Of a stretch of DNA of 64,000 nt, positions 34,498-47,215 are shown one piece after another; the first letter of the stretch is position 1, and each line of letters opens with the position of its first letter. The position numbers were made by a program, and so were the translations under genes. A model generated the notes under the pieces. That model searched no databases. It saw only the letters and a list, made by a program, of their open reading frames with translations, and was not told where the DNA came from. Source of the DNA: Zizania palustris (Eukaryota; Streptophyta; Magnoliopsida; Poales; Poaceae); the NCBI GenBank assembly GCA_019279435.1, contig JAAALK010000283.1, forward strand, positions 4,960,001 to 5,024,000, written 5' to 3'.

Positions 34498-37232
34498 ATG
34501 AATTTTTTTGGGAAGGTCCCGTTCCTTGAGTCCCTTGGCTATAATTATTGGAAGAATCGCATGCGAGCTTATTTACTGAGCCATGGATCGAATATTTGGG
34601 ACATGTGTATTCATGCTAGTTTCATTGTTCATTCTTCTACTGAGCGATCTACTACGGTAATAGTCGCCCAGGATGAGAACAACAACAAAACAGTGAACAT
34701 ACTTTTCTATGATTTAGGTCCCACTGAGTTTGAGCATGTGGGCCGTCTTGACACTAATCGAGAGATCTTAGCTACCATCTAGGCACATCATAAGGGAACA
34801 TCTCAAGTCAAGGCTAGACTATATCAGACCTACCGGTGTGAGTATGAAAATTTCTCACAAAAGCTGCGTGAGCTTGTTGAGGACTTGTTTGGTCACTTTC
34901 AGTTGGTCATCAACAAGCTCCGTGGCAACAAGGCTGAGCATGATCAGTTTGTGAAAGACCATGAATAGGCTCTAAAGGTTCTTCATACTTTAGATCCTAA
35001 GGTCTGGGAGATCAAGGTATCATCTATTGTTTAGAGTGTTGGATATGATACCTTGATATTCGCATAGCTTTTCAGCAATCTCAAGGCATCTGAGGTTGAT
35101 ATCCAGTTGTGATCAAATCTCACTAGATCTGGCTCCAAGATCTTGTCCTTTGTGAGTGCACTCATACTCACCCCTCTCTCAGCTGTGCTTTCTATTTCTT
35201 GATGTCTATCACTAAAGAACAACTTTAGACCTTAGGAGATGATGACCTCTACATCTTTAACAACTCTGTTCGACGTGTGTACGATAAGAGGATGAGCAAG
35301 AGAAAGGGCACCGATGATGGCACTGGCAAGAATAACTACCCAAAGGGGAAGTCCAAGTCAAGTCGGTCTTCATATTCTTCCTCTTCATCGAGCTCAAGTG
35401 ATGAGGAGATCATCATCAAGAGAGTTAAGAAGAAGGACTAGGTTGGTCTTGCCAGCTTTTGCTTCATCTCCAACAAGGGCAAGCACAAGACCAAGCGTCA
35501 TCATAGCAAGAAGTCCCGCAAGAGCTTTTGTAGTATGGCTCTCGAGGAGAAGAACAACAACAGCGGATCCGACACTAACTCCAACGACAACGACGAGTTG
35601 GTAACTCCCTGTGAGCGTGAAATTTGTGAATTTCTTGAAGAGAACAGTTGGGAGTTGAAGTATCGGGAGAAGATTCTTAGGAAAGCTAAGAGGAGGTTAT
35701 ATGAGCTTATTAGTGAGCTTGCTATTGCAAATAGAAAGATTGAGAGTCTGACTTCTTCTCCTTGCTTGCCTGAGGATGCTGAGTGTCCAAGCTATGAGAA
35801 GTTGTGTGACCTTACTTCTAAAAAGTCAAGGTAAATCGAGAGAGTCTATGAGAGATGCTTTGGCCACTGAGCTTGAAAGTGCTCAACTAGAGCTAAAAGA
35901 TGCTCAAGCCTCAAGTGTCGTGCCTTGTAAGGACTATCCATCCCATTTAGCTGATCTAGCTGAGCTAAGAATGAAGCTTGATGAGTAGTCGAGGGATCTT
36001 GAGAGGCTTAGAGCTCAGTTGGTGCGAGATTTTGTCGGTTCCTTCCACCATCTATGAGGACTGTCAGTCTCTTAGGAAGGAGCAAGCTGAAAAGAATGCT
36101 GAGATTTGAAAACTAGGAAGTCTGCTCAACCAGATGATGAGTGTTGGGTCTGCCTAGCTTAGGTGGAGGTATTGGCTTCTTTGAGAGAAGAGATAACATG
36201 TGCTGATAACGAGAACTCTTACCTCCGTCAGATCCTAAGTTGGGTGACAAAGAGCCTCAGTTGGGTATGATGATCTAGTAGTTCAAAAGAGAAGATGGGT
36301 TCAGCGTTGGGTAAACATATACCAAGGTTGATTTTGAGAGTGCATTTAGCAAGGCAGTGGAGTGGAGTAAGTTGAGTCCCGAGGAGAGATATCCCAAGAT
36401 CCTCACCATTGAGTCCTTCAAAACTAGTCAGCCCAAGGATGGAGTGATCCATGAAAAACCCAAAGCTCCTCCCAAGAAGCCCATCTAGATTCCTAAGCCT
36501 AAAGACCTTCACACATCACTTGATTATTCACCCGGACACTCCAACACAAAAAAGCTTCCACCAAAGGCCACCAAGCCAAAGAACACAAACACTCAACCAC
36601 ATCCCAAGAAGTCAACCTATCACTGTGAGTTTTGACGTAGATCTGGGTATCTTGAGAAGTTTTCTTCTGGATGAAGCGTGTTGAGAGAGCTAAGGGTGGG
36701 TAGGAGCAGTTCTACCAGCAGGGTGGTAGACATAGGGTTCCTGGGCACGGTGAGAGGTGAGATGCCAAAGTGTGTCGTGTAGGTGGTGGTATGGGAGACG
36801 ACTTTCATGCTCGTGCTCCAGAGAGTGGATACTGCTCCGGTAGAGCTCCAGGTCATTATTGATACTACTTTGGATCTCATGGCCGTGACATTAGGCAGTT
36901 TAGTGGACTACACTTTGAGAGAGAGCCACGCTTTGGTCCTAACTGCTATTCTTCTTTTTGTTTTCCTTGAAGTGGTTTAGAATCAAGTTCTTGTTCTAAC
37001 CATTTTGCACCTTTTGGTTACCCTACTTTTGAGAAGATGGTTCGGTACTGGTTTAGTTCTTTTGCTAACACCACTGTCAGATCATTTGCTCATCCTTTTT
37101 ACCCTTGTTTTTGCATGATCGAGGACTGGAGGACACATGAATCATTGACTTGTAGATGGTTCTCCAACCACAACCCATGAGCTTCAACCACTACATTATT
37201 TTTGGGGACAACGATCAGGGTGAGGACTTTGG
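34498..37232 (+). pseudogene. Copia E gag and start of protease (decayed)
   Basis: From ATG 34498 (MNFFGKVPFLESLGYNYW) the sequence follows copia C gag to about 37080, then a few codons of protease to about 37230. There are many stops (for example near 34780, 34968 and 35032). The UBN2 part, the Ser-rich segment, the coiled coil (35600-36250) and the second knuckle region (36610-36660) are recognisable. At 36487 it shares with copia C an in-frame TAG after KKPI. The element is truncated at the K' LTR. Confidence 0.85.
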
Positions 37233-37236
37233 GTAC

Positions 37237-37518
37237 TTTTTGATGCCAAGATTTAGTAGAGCCCAGGCCCAATGAGAATGCCGCACGATCAACAGAAGTC
37301 AAAAAGGGTGTCCGGTCAAAGGTGGTCAAAGAAGCCCGTTCCATATTGTTACAATATGACCAAAGATTGAGGAGCCGATGAAGGAGAGAGAAGATAAGGA
37401 TGATCCAGAATCGATTATAAGATAGATTACCTGGATGGCAAGTCTCTAGACTACAAATATGTATCTAATTAGCTAGGACTACACATAATCAACCCCTACA
37501 AACTACTACTTTCTACGT
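37237..37518 (+). repeat. Gypsy LTR fragment K'
   Basis: Plus-strand U3 sequence (GATGCCAAGATTTAGTAGAGCC, first 20 bases diagnostic) is homologous to the reverse complement of 60103-60540. It includes a degenerate TATA region (CTACAAATATG). It ends at TACGT, where element K is inserted. The left edge is worn (TT instead of TG). Confidence 0.65.
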
Positions 37519-38038
37519 TGTTGGTGTGTTTTTTGGTCACACATTGACACACACGTGGCCTAGGAGATCTTCTTAACTCTAGTGCAGGTACAACGTTCTT
37601 AGAAAAAGGGTTCAAGGCATGCTAATCAATTTTACCCTACAACTAATAAGGAAACAATATCAGTAGCATAGCCTATTGGCTATTGAGCCGATGACCGCAA
37701 CAAGGATAGGATAATCGTGGATTCTTATGCCGATCGGCCATAAGGCCGATGACCGCGAGTGAAGTGATCAAGCGAGCATGCTATCGGTCGATGAGATAGA
37801 TAGTTTACACGTATGGGCTGTTAAGCACTTTCCGATGGCGAATAAGATATTGCATTGAATTTAAGATAAACTATAGGCTTGTACTCCGACAGAAATTAAT
37901 AAAATGTGCCACATAACATGTCTATATCATGAAAATCATCACAATAACTAGATCGGACTTAACCAAGACTGTAGCTAATCACGATAATCTTAATAATATG
38001 TCAAATTTCGGGCATGCTTTATTTAGATGAACGGTATA
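37519..38038 (-). repeat. K LTR, second half (U5 side)
   Basis: On the minus strand this continues the LTR from 60108. It ends at 37519 with CACACCAACA. It has no coding content. The stretch includes repeated GCCGATGACCGC words near 37690 and 37745. Confidence 0.7.
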
Positions 38039-38565
38039 TGTTGGCATAAAATATTACACTAACAGGTTTTAGTAAACTTGAAGGATTGACAAACAAATTT
38101 TTTGTTAATGAGGTCTGTTCCAAGCCTCTGAATTGGATAATAGCTCGAGACAGTTCAAAGTGTTTATTGAATACTTGAATATTCTATGCCCCTTACATAA
38201 CGAAGAGGGGTACTTATAGACAAGATACGTTGGGAAAAGATCTCTTTACCCTCTAATTACAACCAACCTAGTGGATACTGTTTATTATTCTTCATAGGGT
38301 TAAAAGGGTAAAAGATCGAGCCAACAATAAGAAATTAATTGTTCCATCCATGCTGGCAGTGCCCCTTCGGGTGAAGATGCTTCAGGATTCATTGTCATGC
38401 CGAAGCCTTAGTGGAAACCTCCGTCTCGGAATGCTTCGGAGGTAGTGGAGCCTTGATGGCTGTTAGGACCTCCAAAGATTAGGGCTTCTAACTTCCTTTT
38501 ATCTTCTGATAGTGTTGATGGAGAGATTTTGAACAATGCTAAGGAGGAAGTATTTTCTCCCAACA
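38039..38565 (-). repeat. LTR of element F (left copy)
   Basis: It begins TGTTGGCATAAAATATTAC and ends CTCCCAACA on the plus strand. The sequence after it, GTTGCCCCTTG, is the reverse complement of a polypurine tract, so this is the 3' LTR of a minus-sense element. Confidence 0.85.
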
Positions 38566-38967
38566 GTTGCCCCTTGAATATGTCTGTCCAAATGACCTGT
38601 GCAATGAAGAGAGTAGTATACACAAGAAATATTTTCATGCTCGAGACTTAGAAAAAATCGAAAGTCCTTACAACCATTTGTAGTAATGCCTTCAAAATGA
38701 GAACTCTCCGGACCAAAGATCTGGTCGGAGATGTTCGGAGGGAAGCTTCGGAATTGAGAGCTCTTCGAAACCAAACTAGCCGTTAGCTCATAGAGTCGTT
38801 AGACCTAATTAAGAGTCGTCACTCTCTAAGGAGCCTAACAGTTGCACGATCAAACAACAGTTTTAAGTCTTCACTATGGTGGCCCTGCATGTCATAACGA
38901 CGTGGAAACCGAAACAAAGCAACCCAAACATTGCCTCATAATGTACGGTGCAAGGGACTTCACAGGC

Positions 38968-38974
38968 TATAAAA
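38968..38974 (+). promoter_or_regulatory. TATA box of the antisense gene in F
   Basis: GGCTATAAAAGG lies 105 bp before the ATG at 39073. An AACGG-type word (as CCGTT) lies upstream at 38780. Confidence 0.6.
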
Positions 38975-39072
38975 GGGAGAGAATAGTGATTTTGAGGAAC
39001 GTTACCAACCGCTTCGTAATCTCACTTTTCCCCTTCTCCGGTTTCCATTCTCCAATCTTTCAATCCCCTTCA

Positions 39073-41235
39073 ATGGCGACAACCAATTCCAAGGTTCTTG
39101 TGCCAGCCTCATCATTGGCTCAGCAGCACGCCATGGCGGCAGCAGCGGCGACATGATCCTTAGAAAACCCTCGGCCTGCCGGTCCTCAGGATCTTCGACT
39201 GGCCTCCACCAAGTACACGGATCAGTGATACTGCTTGGGGGCGTCGACCTGCTCAAAGAAATCCACAGCGAAGCAGTTTTTGGGAGGGTGGGGTCCGAAG
39301 TGAAGGTGCGAGCCCCTAGGAAGGAATTCATTCCTATACCACAAGTGGGCGAAGTCGTGGTCTTCGAAGCTTTTTTTCTTAAGTCGGGCTCAGGCTCACC
39401 TCCGTAGACTTCTTGGCGGAGGTGCTGGACTTGTTCCACGTGAAGCTCCCTCAGCTTTCCCCGAATGCCATCGCTCGCTTGGCCATATTTGAATGGGCCT
39501 TACTGGCCAAAGGGTGCGCAGGGAGAGCGGAGATCTTTGCAGCCATACACAAGGCTTCCTGCCAGTTGAAGACACATACCGGACCCGACAGAGAGAATAT
39601 GGTGGTGGCCTTTGGAAGCATTAATTTCCAGCTTCAGGAGAAGTTTCAGATCAAGTTCCCAGCAAAGTCCATCAACGACCGATGGTACTTAGACTAGTTC
39701 ATCTGCTGGTTTTATCCGGAGGTGGGCGTGAGCTCCATCTTGGTGGGGCCTCCAGAGGAAATCTTGTACTAGAGGGAGGCAGACATCAATCTGGACTCGA
39801 GCCAGCTTTAGGTACGCCTCCGGTTGCTGGACGCCATAAGTCGACGCATGAGCATGCGCGATTTGGCGGAGGAATTCATAGCTCTCCGGATTCCTCCTCT
39901 GATGGCCAACTAGCCAATCATCTTCGAGGAGAACGCAGAGGGGGGACTTCGGGAAATCCCCTCAAACTCCGCAGGTAAGCCTTCTGTGTATCATGTATTA
40001 AATGATTTTGCATAGACCTTGGTTTTAATTTCATTAAACTAACATATGATACCTTATTCTTTTAGCTCCGTGGATGACGCTGACTCCGGAGCAGCAGAGA
40101 AGGTTCTTGGAGCTCCTTCACTTGTGGAGAAGGACCGAAGAATGAAGCTGGTTGGGAGCTGGGAGCGGACCAACCGAGTGTGGAGTGCACTCGGAGTTGA
40201 GCCCCCAGCAATTCCAGATTGGTCCACGGTAGACCCAGTGTCGAGGAAGAGGAAAGCCGAGGCCGGGGCCTCCGGCCCAGTGAAGACTCCGATGAAGAAA
40301 GTGGCCCGCAAGTCGAAGGCTCGTACTCCTTCGAAGTTTCCAGCTTCGTCATCGGAGCGGTCCGAGGAGGATGAGGACACCGAGGTGCAGATGGACGAAG
40401 AGTTCGAGGCTTTCCTTGCGGGGGATGATGAAGAGGGTTCTCGGACGGAGACTGAGAATCTCGTCCGAGATGGCGTGGAAGTGGTGGTGAACGAAAAAGG
40501 GGGGCGATTTTGGCCAGGCGGATGCCGAAGACGCTCCATCGAGCCAGACGGAGGTCCTAGTTCACGATGAATGCAGAGTTGAGGCCGAAGGGGTTCGGAC
40601 CCTGGCAACGGAGTGTCCCACCTCGAATGACGTGGTGGTTGCAGCGGTCGAGGGGATTCCTGCGACCACTACTCCGGTCCAATCTCCTAATGAGTCCGAT
40701 GAGGACTTCACTCAGATGTTCGAACATCCGAGTAGTCCAATGCTCGTTCGACAGCCGAGTGGTGGAGGTACACCTTTATCAATCGAGCTTGGCTTCATTT
40801 TTTACATGCAACTTTTAAATAATGGTACATACCTTCATGTTTTTAGATGCTCCGACAACAGAGTCTACTCCAATAAAGGAGACGGCTCTAGAGCAGGAAG
40901 TGGCTCCGATGAAGGAAATGGGTCCGGTGCGAGATAAGGCTCTGACGTAGGTGACGGCCCCGGGGAAGGGAAAAGGCAAGTCCTGGCCAATTCCTCTTCT
41001 TGCAGTGGGGTTGACACAATCGGAGTCAACTGACGGGGGGTAGTATACGGAGGCTTCAGAGGATGCTTCCCTTCGCTTTTGGCATTCCCATGTAGATGTC
41101 GATCGGAGAGTTCTGGTGAGGCTCCCCCTCCTGGCTCTTTTTCTCGAGCGTAGGACAGGGCTTCAGCCCTTATTGGAGCCCCTGGATCGGTTTAGCCGAG
41201 AGGTGGGCGAGACTGTGGCGCGTCATGGCTTCCTT
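39073..41235 (+). pseudogene. Antisense gene of F, 5' exons (decayed)
   Basis: From ATG 39073 (MATTNSK) the sequence follows the antisense gene of M, but with several stops and frameshifts. The conserved core ARLAIFEWAL-KGC and VVAFGSINFQL-QEKFQIKFP is readable at 39470-39690. Two introns with GT-AG ends (39975-40065 and 40768-40846) sit at the same places as in M. An acidic Ser/Glu-rich segment follows the first. Homology to M ends near 41235, in a segment resembling REVGET. The 3' exons are found at 58214-59599 beyond the nested insertions. Confidence 0.8.
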
Positions 41236-41644
41236 CTCCGTTGTTGGAGCCGGTGTTCTGGTGGTCGGCCATTTTCTGAATATATCATGATATAAAGTAA
41301 AAAGATGATGATACAATTAAGGAAAATAGCTTATAAATCTCATGCATATAAACCAAGTGGTAAAATTGTTCATTACACTCAAGCTCTTATTCTATCTACA
41401 ACACAACTCGTTGTAGATAGCACCACATACAAGAATTATTTTATTAAGATAGCGGCATCTAGCATCTACTCGCCACCGGAGGCGGTCTCTGTGCTCTCGG
41501 AACCACGAGTACGCGGCTCCCGAGGAACGGTGGGCTCGAGAAAGTTCTCGATGATGGGGTCGGAGACGAGGACGGGGCACGGTGCAGGGGCGCTGGTGGA
41601 TGGTCCGGAGGTGGAGGGGTGTGGCGGGATCCGCTTGGGGCGAG
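41236..41644 (-). other. GC-rich 3' gene fragment of unknown origin
   Basis: On the minus strand a Pro/Ser/Thr-rich frame ends at a TAG near 41466 (ETASGGE before the stop). An AT-rich tail with AATAAAAT near 41440 follows and resembles a 3' UTR. The fragment is bounded on the right by the CACTA terminus. I do not recognise the protein. It could be part of another transposon gene or a captured host exon. Confidence 0.35.
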
Positions 41645-41900
41645 CACTACTACAAACCGTCACTGTAGTGGCGTTGGGAAAAACCACTATAGTGGCGGGC
41701 CATTAGATGCCCGCCACTACAGTTGCTGGTGCTGACGGCAGCACCGGCGCCCGCCACTATTGTTGGTAAAGTAGTGGCGGTCGGTGCTGACGTCATCCCG
41801 GACCGCCACTATTGTACCAATAGCAGCGGCGGGCACTGGTGCTGCCCGCCGCTGCTAATATGGCCGCCACTAAAGTATTGATGACATCACTTGCGACCGC
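41645..41900 (+). repeat. CACTA terminus and subterminal repeats
   Basis: The 12-bp terminal motif is followed by alternating GTAGTGGCGG and CCGCCACTAC units and one TGACGTCA octamer (41788-41795). A TATA-like box (CTATAAATG) sits at 41916-41922 as the probable promoter of the transposase gene. Confidence 0.85.
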
Positions 41901-42493
41901 CACTACTATTCTAGCTATAAATGCGCAGCTTGTTCCTCCCCGAGCTCTACCGGAGTTCGCATTTAATTTTGTCCGTACAATGGCGACAAAAATCTAGATA
42001 AAGAGGGGGGAGGCTTTGTTTTCGTTTCTTTTGAAGGATCTCATTCTAGGAGGTAAATCCATGCGGAATCTCACATTTATTTTGTATTTAATCATGTATA
42101 CAATGAGTTGTTAGCGTTTTACTAATTTAGGGTTTGTGAATAGAAATTTTCAAATAATCTTCCATTTACAGTGTTACCTTCTCCCAAATGAACAAATATG
42201 ACCCTCCTCACAATTATTCATCACTTGTATATTGATTTACGTCATTTTAATCTCTTTTTTAATTTGATTTATGATTATAGATCTAGAGTTATGTTGTTTG
42301 GAGAGAGAGAAACCAATATAGTTAATTTATTTAATAATTTTTTCTGCTTAATAAATAGTTTTATTTAAAGCATTGAGGATTTTTAATTAATGTTGTTATG
42401 AGCGACAATAAATCAATATATTTTCAATTTGTAAATTACTAAAATTAACAATAATGAATTTATTAATATTTTTTCAAATAATATATGTTTTAG

Positions 42494-45400
42494 ATGGAGC
42501 ACAGGTCCTGGATGTACTCGTCCAATGACGGAGATGTGGTGGCATATTTTAACAGAGTAACTGAATTTACTGAAGCTGCCGCACAATATGCTTCCCGTCA
42601 GAGTGAAGAGGCAATATATTGTCCATGTAAAGTTTGTAAAAATGAAGCGATGTATCCATGTTCTGATCGTGAAACCATACGATTTCACTTGTTGAAAAAT
42701 GGTTTCGTGAAGAACTATTATATATGGACGAAACACGGTGAGATGGGCCAAAATCCTCCTGAAGATTCTGATGTGCCGCAAGATGCTCATCAACATAGAA
42801 GAGGTTGTGATCATACATCCGACATAACACATGATGATGACGCCTTTGATGTGGAGGAACTGATGCGAAATGTTGCGCCTGAGGTGTTGTTGCAGAGAAC
42901 TACAACCAAAGGATATGATAACTTTGAAGCACTTGACAAAGCATCAAAAAACCTTCTTTACGAGGAATGCCACGGATGCGATAAGCAGTATATTGTGTTG
43001 TACACAATTCTTGAGCTTATGAAACTGAAGGCCAGCAATGGATGGTCTGACACTAGTTTTTCAGATCTTTTACAACTCCTAAAAAAGGTTTTTCCAAAAC
43101 CCAATGGTTTACCATCTGATACGTACCAAGCAAAGAAGATGATTTGTCCGTTGACTTTGGGCGTTCAGAAGATTCATGCATGCCCGAACCACTGTATCCT
43201 ATATCGAAAAGAGTATGGATTGTTAGAGAGATGTCCGCAGTGCAACGCGAGTCGATACAAACGTCCAAATGACTATGTGGAGGACTACAATGACCACCAG
43301 AAGAAGAATAATAAGAGGTTGCAGAAGAGGAATAAAAATGTTATTGAAGACCATCCTGGAAAAAAGACGGAGAGGAAAGTTCTAGCCTTAGTAATGTGGT
43401 ACCTACCGGTGATTGATCGCTTGAAACGTATGTTCTCTAATCCTAGAGATGCTGAACTATTAATCTGGCATTTCGCTGGGCGAAAGAAGGATGGAAAACT
43501 TTGGCACCCTACGGATGCTAGGCAGTGGAAATCATTTAACCTGACCCATCCAGATTTCTCGGACGATCCTAGAAATATCAGGACGGGACATAGCACGGAT
43601 GGAATGAATCCCTTCGGTGAGATGAGGAACCCACATAGTACGTGGCCAGTCTTTCTATGCTTGTTCAACATTCCATCATGGTTGTGCCATAAAAAAATAC
43701 CTTATGCTCACTACTCTATTTTCTGGTCCAAAACAACCTGGCAATGACATTGATATCTTTCTAGAACCTTTGATGGAGGATATGAAACGTCTATGGGAAC
43801 ATGGTGTCTGTGTGTGGGATGAGCACAAGAAAGAGCACTTCAATCTAAGAGCCATAATCTTTTGCACCATAGCTGACAACCCAGGACGCATGTCCCTAAC
43901 AAGACAGGTTAAAGGAAAGACAACATGTGTAGTGTGTGTGGACCAGACAGAATCTATGCATCTTCCATCATTCGTTAAGACCATATATATGCGACACCGC
44001 AGATTTTTACCAAAAAACCACAAATATCGAAGAAATAGGAACCATTTCGATGGTACAATCGAGCTTGGACAGCCTCCATGAAATCGAGATGGCAAATTTC
44101 TATTCGAAATGGTAAAGAATATCAAAGTTGTTTTCGGGAAGAAGAGGAAGAAATCTGAAAAAATTTCAAAGGACGCTCCATTTAAAAAGCAGTAGATCTT
44201 CTTTAGATATTTGCCCTATTGGAAGGAGTTGGAGATTGGTCATGCTATCGATACAATGCACGTTGAGAAGAACGTCTTCGAAAGCACTATCGGTATTTTG
44301 TTAGACATACCGGGCAAATCAAAAGATGGACTCAAAGTACGAAGGGACCTTCAAACTCTCGGAATTAGACCCGAGCTTCACCCACAGGAAAGGGCCAATG
44401 GAAAATTTTTCCTTCCGGCCGCTAGCTATAACCTCACAATTGACGAGAAAAGATCAATCTGCAGGTGTCTACATGGAATTAGAGTTCCAACAGGATTCTC
44501 AACGAATATAAAGAATATTGTCTCCGTAGCAGATTTGAGGATGAGCGGCTACAACACTCATGATTGTCATGTTATGCTTGGGCTATTCCTCGCCATCGCA
44601 GTAAGAGGAGTCAAACATTCATTTCTGAAGATGGTGATAACACGCATGTGTCACTTCTTCAATGTCATATCAAAGAAGGTGATCGACACTGAAGAGTTAA
44701 ATGAATTACGTAAACAAATGAGGGAGACTATGTGTCAGCTTGAGATGTGCTTTCCTCCTTCATATTTTGATATTATGGAGCACTATATGATACATATAGC
44801 AGACCAAATCTTTGTTCTCGGTCCAACGTACCTGCACAATATGTATGCGTACGAGCGTCTAATGGTTATCTTCAAGGGTTACGTGTGAAATCGTGCTTAT
44901 CCAGAGGGTTCCATGATAGAGGGCTACACGACTGAGGAAGTCATTGAGTGCTACGCAGATTACATAAGAGATGGAAGACCAATAGGAGTTCCCGTGTCCC
45001 GGCACCATGGAAGACTCACCGGTAAAGGAACTAAAGGCAGGAAAATCATACGAGACAATAGTTACCAAACAATAAGAGAATCACATTACAGTGTAATGCA
45101 TCAGTTGGCGATTATGAGACCATATGTTGAACAACACCTGCAAGAGCTTCGTGAAAAGAATGAAGATCACGATGAACAATGGATTATGAAAGAACACAAA
45201 ATTTATTTCACATCATGGCTGAGGGATCTAAACCTTTCGATCGGAGAAACCGACGAAGAAATGATGGTAAATAAATTGTCTTACGGTCCATTGAGCATGG
45301 TTAAAACATGGCAAGCGTATGACATCAATGGTTTCACATTCTATACCAAAGCAAAGGATCAAAAGAGTCAGCGCCAAAATAGTGGTGTCAGAGGAGAAGC

Positions 45401-45848
45401 AGAAGATAGCACTGGACAGAAGAATGCTTACTATTGATACATCGAAGAAATATGGGAACTTAGCTACGGTAACTCTATAGAAATCCTTGTATTTAAGTGT
45501 CAGTGGGTCAGACATCCAGAAGGTGTGGAGGTGGATGATTACGGGTTTACGATAGTTGACCTTAATAAGGTGGCTTATAAAGATGACCCTTGGATACTCG
45601 CTCAATCCGTGGCACACGTATTTTACATACTTGATCCTAAAGATGAGAAAAAATACATCGTTGCTCCAGGAAAACAAAGAATTGTTGGAGTTGATGGAGT
45701 CGAAGATGAAGAAGAATACAATCAGTTTGATGAGGTGCCATTTTTCATTGACATATCAAGGATCAATGTGGTTGAAGCAAAACTGTCATTTGGCAGTGTG
45801 ATTCCTTATCTACGCACCAATGGCGATGGAAAATTAGTGCAAGGCTAG
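42494..45848 (+). pseudogene. TNP2-type CACTA transposase (broken)
   Basis: Domains follow the family order. The transposase-associated domain comes first (IYCPCKVCKN, about residue 45). The TNP2 core follows (ECHGCDKQY, LERCPQCNASRY, WHFAGRKKDGKLWHP, STDGMNPFGEM and SGPKQPGNDID), then the DUF4218-like segment (MCFPPSYFDIMEH and DTMHVEKNV). The DUF4216-like tail comes last (DPWILAQSV, IVGVDGVEDEEEYNQFDEVPF). One frameshift lies in an A-rich run near 43690. In-frame stops lie at 44079-44081, 44193, 44886-44888 and near 45436. The 44081 and 44888 TGA codons fit CGA to TGA. The intact enzyme binds the subterminal repeats and cuts the element out. Confidence 0.92.
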
Positions 45849-45955
45849 ATCATTTATGTTTAGCGTGCGTATTTGTAAAATCAATTATGTCATTTATTGT
45901 TAAAACATTTTCAAGATCAAATGAGGATTTAATTAAACATCAATAGAAAAGTAAA

Positions 45956-46665
45956 GTGAGGCAGAAAAATACCAATTTTTTAAATTTGATAAGTTATGAT
46001 GTATTTTTATTGTTAAAAAAATCAAGTTCAAACTAGAATTTAAACATGAATAAAAAAGTAATGAAAATTAGAATAGAAATGTAAAAAAAATGTTTGGATG
46101 CTAGCAGCAAGCTTCGAACCTCAAACCGCCTGCAGGCAACAAGGTTCGAACCTCGAACCGCATGGCACCAAAGCAACCCCCGCACCACTGCGCTACTAAG
46201 TGTTTCTCGACATGAGTGGCAACGTATGCTAGATAACCCCACCAGAGGCAGTAGTGGCGGGCAGGATGACGTCACCAGCCCGCCACTGCTATCCTTTTAG
46301 TAGTGGCGGTCGCATGATGTCATCGGCCCGCCACCACTAAGTCGAGTGACGTACACTGAGGCAGAAAAATACCAACTTTTTAAATTTGATAAATTATGAT
46401 GTATTTTTATTGTTAAAAAAAATTCAAGTTCAACGAGGATTTAAACATCAATAAAAAAGTGCTGAAAATTTAAAAAAGTACAAAACAGAAAAAAATGTTG
46501 ATTTGGCGCCAGCAGCAAGGTTCGAACCTCAAACCGCCTGTCGGCAGCAAGGTTCGAACCTCAAACCGCATGGCACCAAAGAACCCCCCGCACCACTGCG
46601 CTACAAAGTATTTCTCGGCTATTTGTGCAGTGTATGCTAGATAATCCCTACCTCTACGTGGACTA
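45956..46665. repeat. CACTA 3' duplicated units 1 and 2 with tRNA-like boxes
   Basis: Two units begin with GAGGCAGAAAAATACCAA (45958 and 46359). They continue through an AT-rich part and end in a GC-rich part with GGTTCGAACC words and, on the minus strand, TAGCGCAGTGG. Unit 1 also carries subterminal GTAGTGGCGG repeats and a TGACGTCA (46267-46274). No gene is present. Confidence 0.75.
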
Positions 46666-47215
46666 TTTTGCATTTAAATACCAATTTCTGTTAATGAAAG
46701 ATACCAATTTTTGCAATTAGAATATTGGTGTTGTATTTTTATTGTACAAAAAGTTTCAAGTTCAAAGGAAGAATCAACTATAGGTTTTTCTTTCAAACCT
46801 AGGTCATTTCATCTCTAAACCCTAATTCATCCCCGCAGAATCTTAGTTTTCTTAACGCCCTACATGATTATTTTCTCGAAACATTTTTATTTTTTATGAC
46901 AACATCTATGGATCGATCATATCATAACAACATGACAAGTCTCATCTTTTTTAGACTTTATTTTATTTTTTGAGAATTAAAAAACTATAAAAATACAAGC
47001 TGTCGATCGAGTGTTGTGGAAACCTACATTTTTATGATGGTTTTAAATTTACTGGATAATAATAACTAATTATAGAGTAAAAACATGAATATGGTTTTTT
47101 CTATAAATTTTGGTGAATTATTTCATGTCTTGTAGTTCAAATTGAACTTATTTTGACTTTGATCATAAAAACACACTTAATGAAATAAAAATAGTAAACT
47201 AAGGGAGAAAAAGTA
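46666..47215. other. AT-rich spacer in CACTA
   Basis: This is a very AT-rich stretch with no reading frame or recognised repeat, apart from weak similarity of 46770-46850 to 47300-47370. Confidence 0.5.

Noticed and set aside
39002..40608. Minus-strand frames over the antisense gene of F
   Set aside because: Composition shadows of a GC-rich Ser/Glu-coding exon. They carry no motif.
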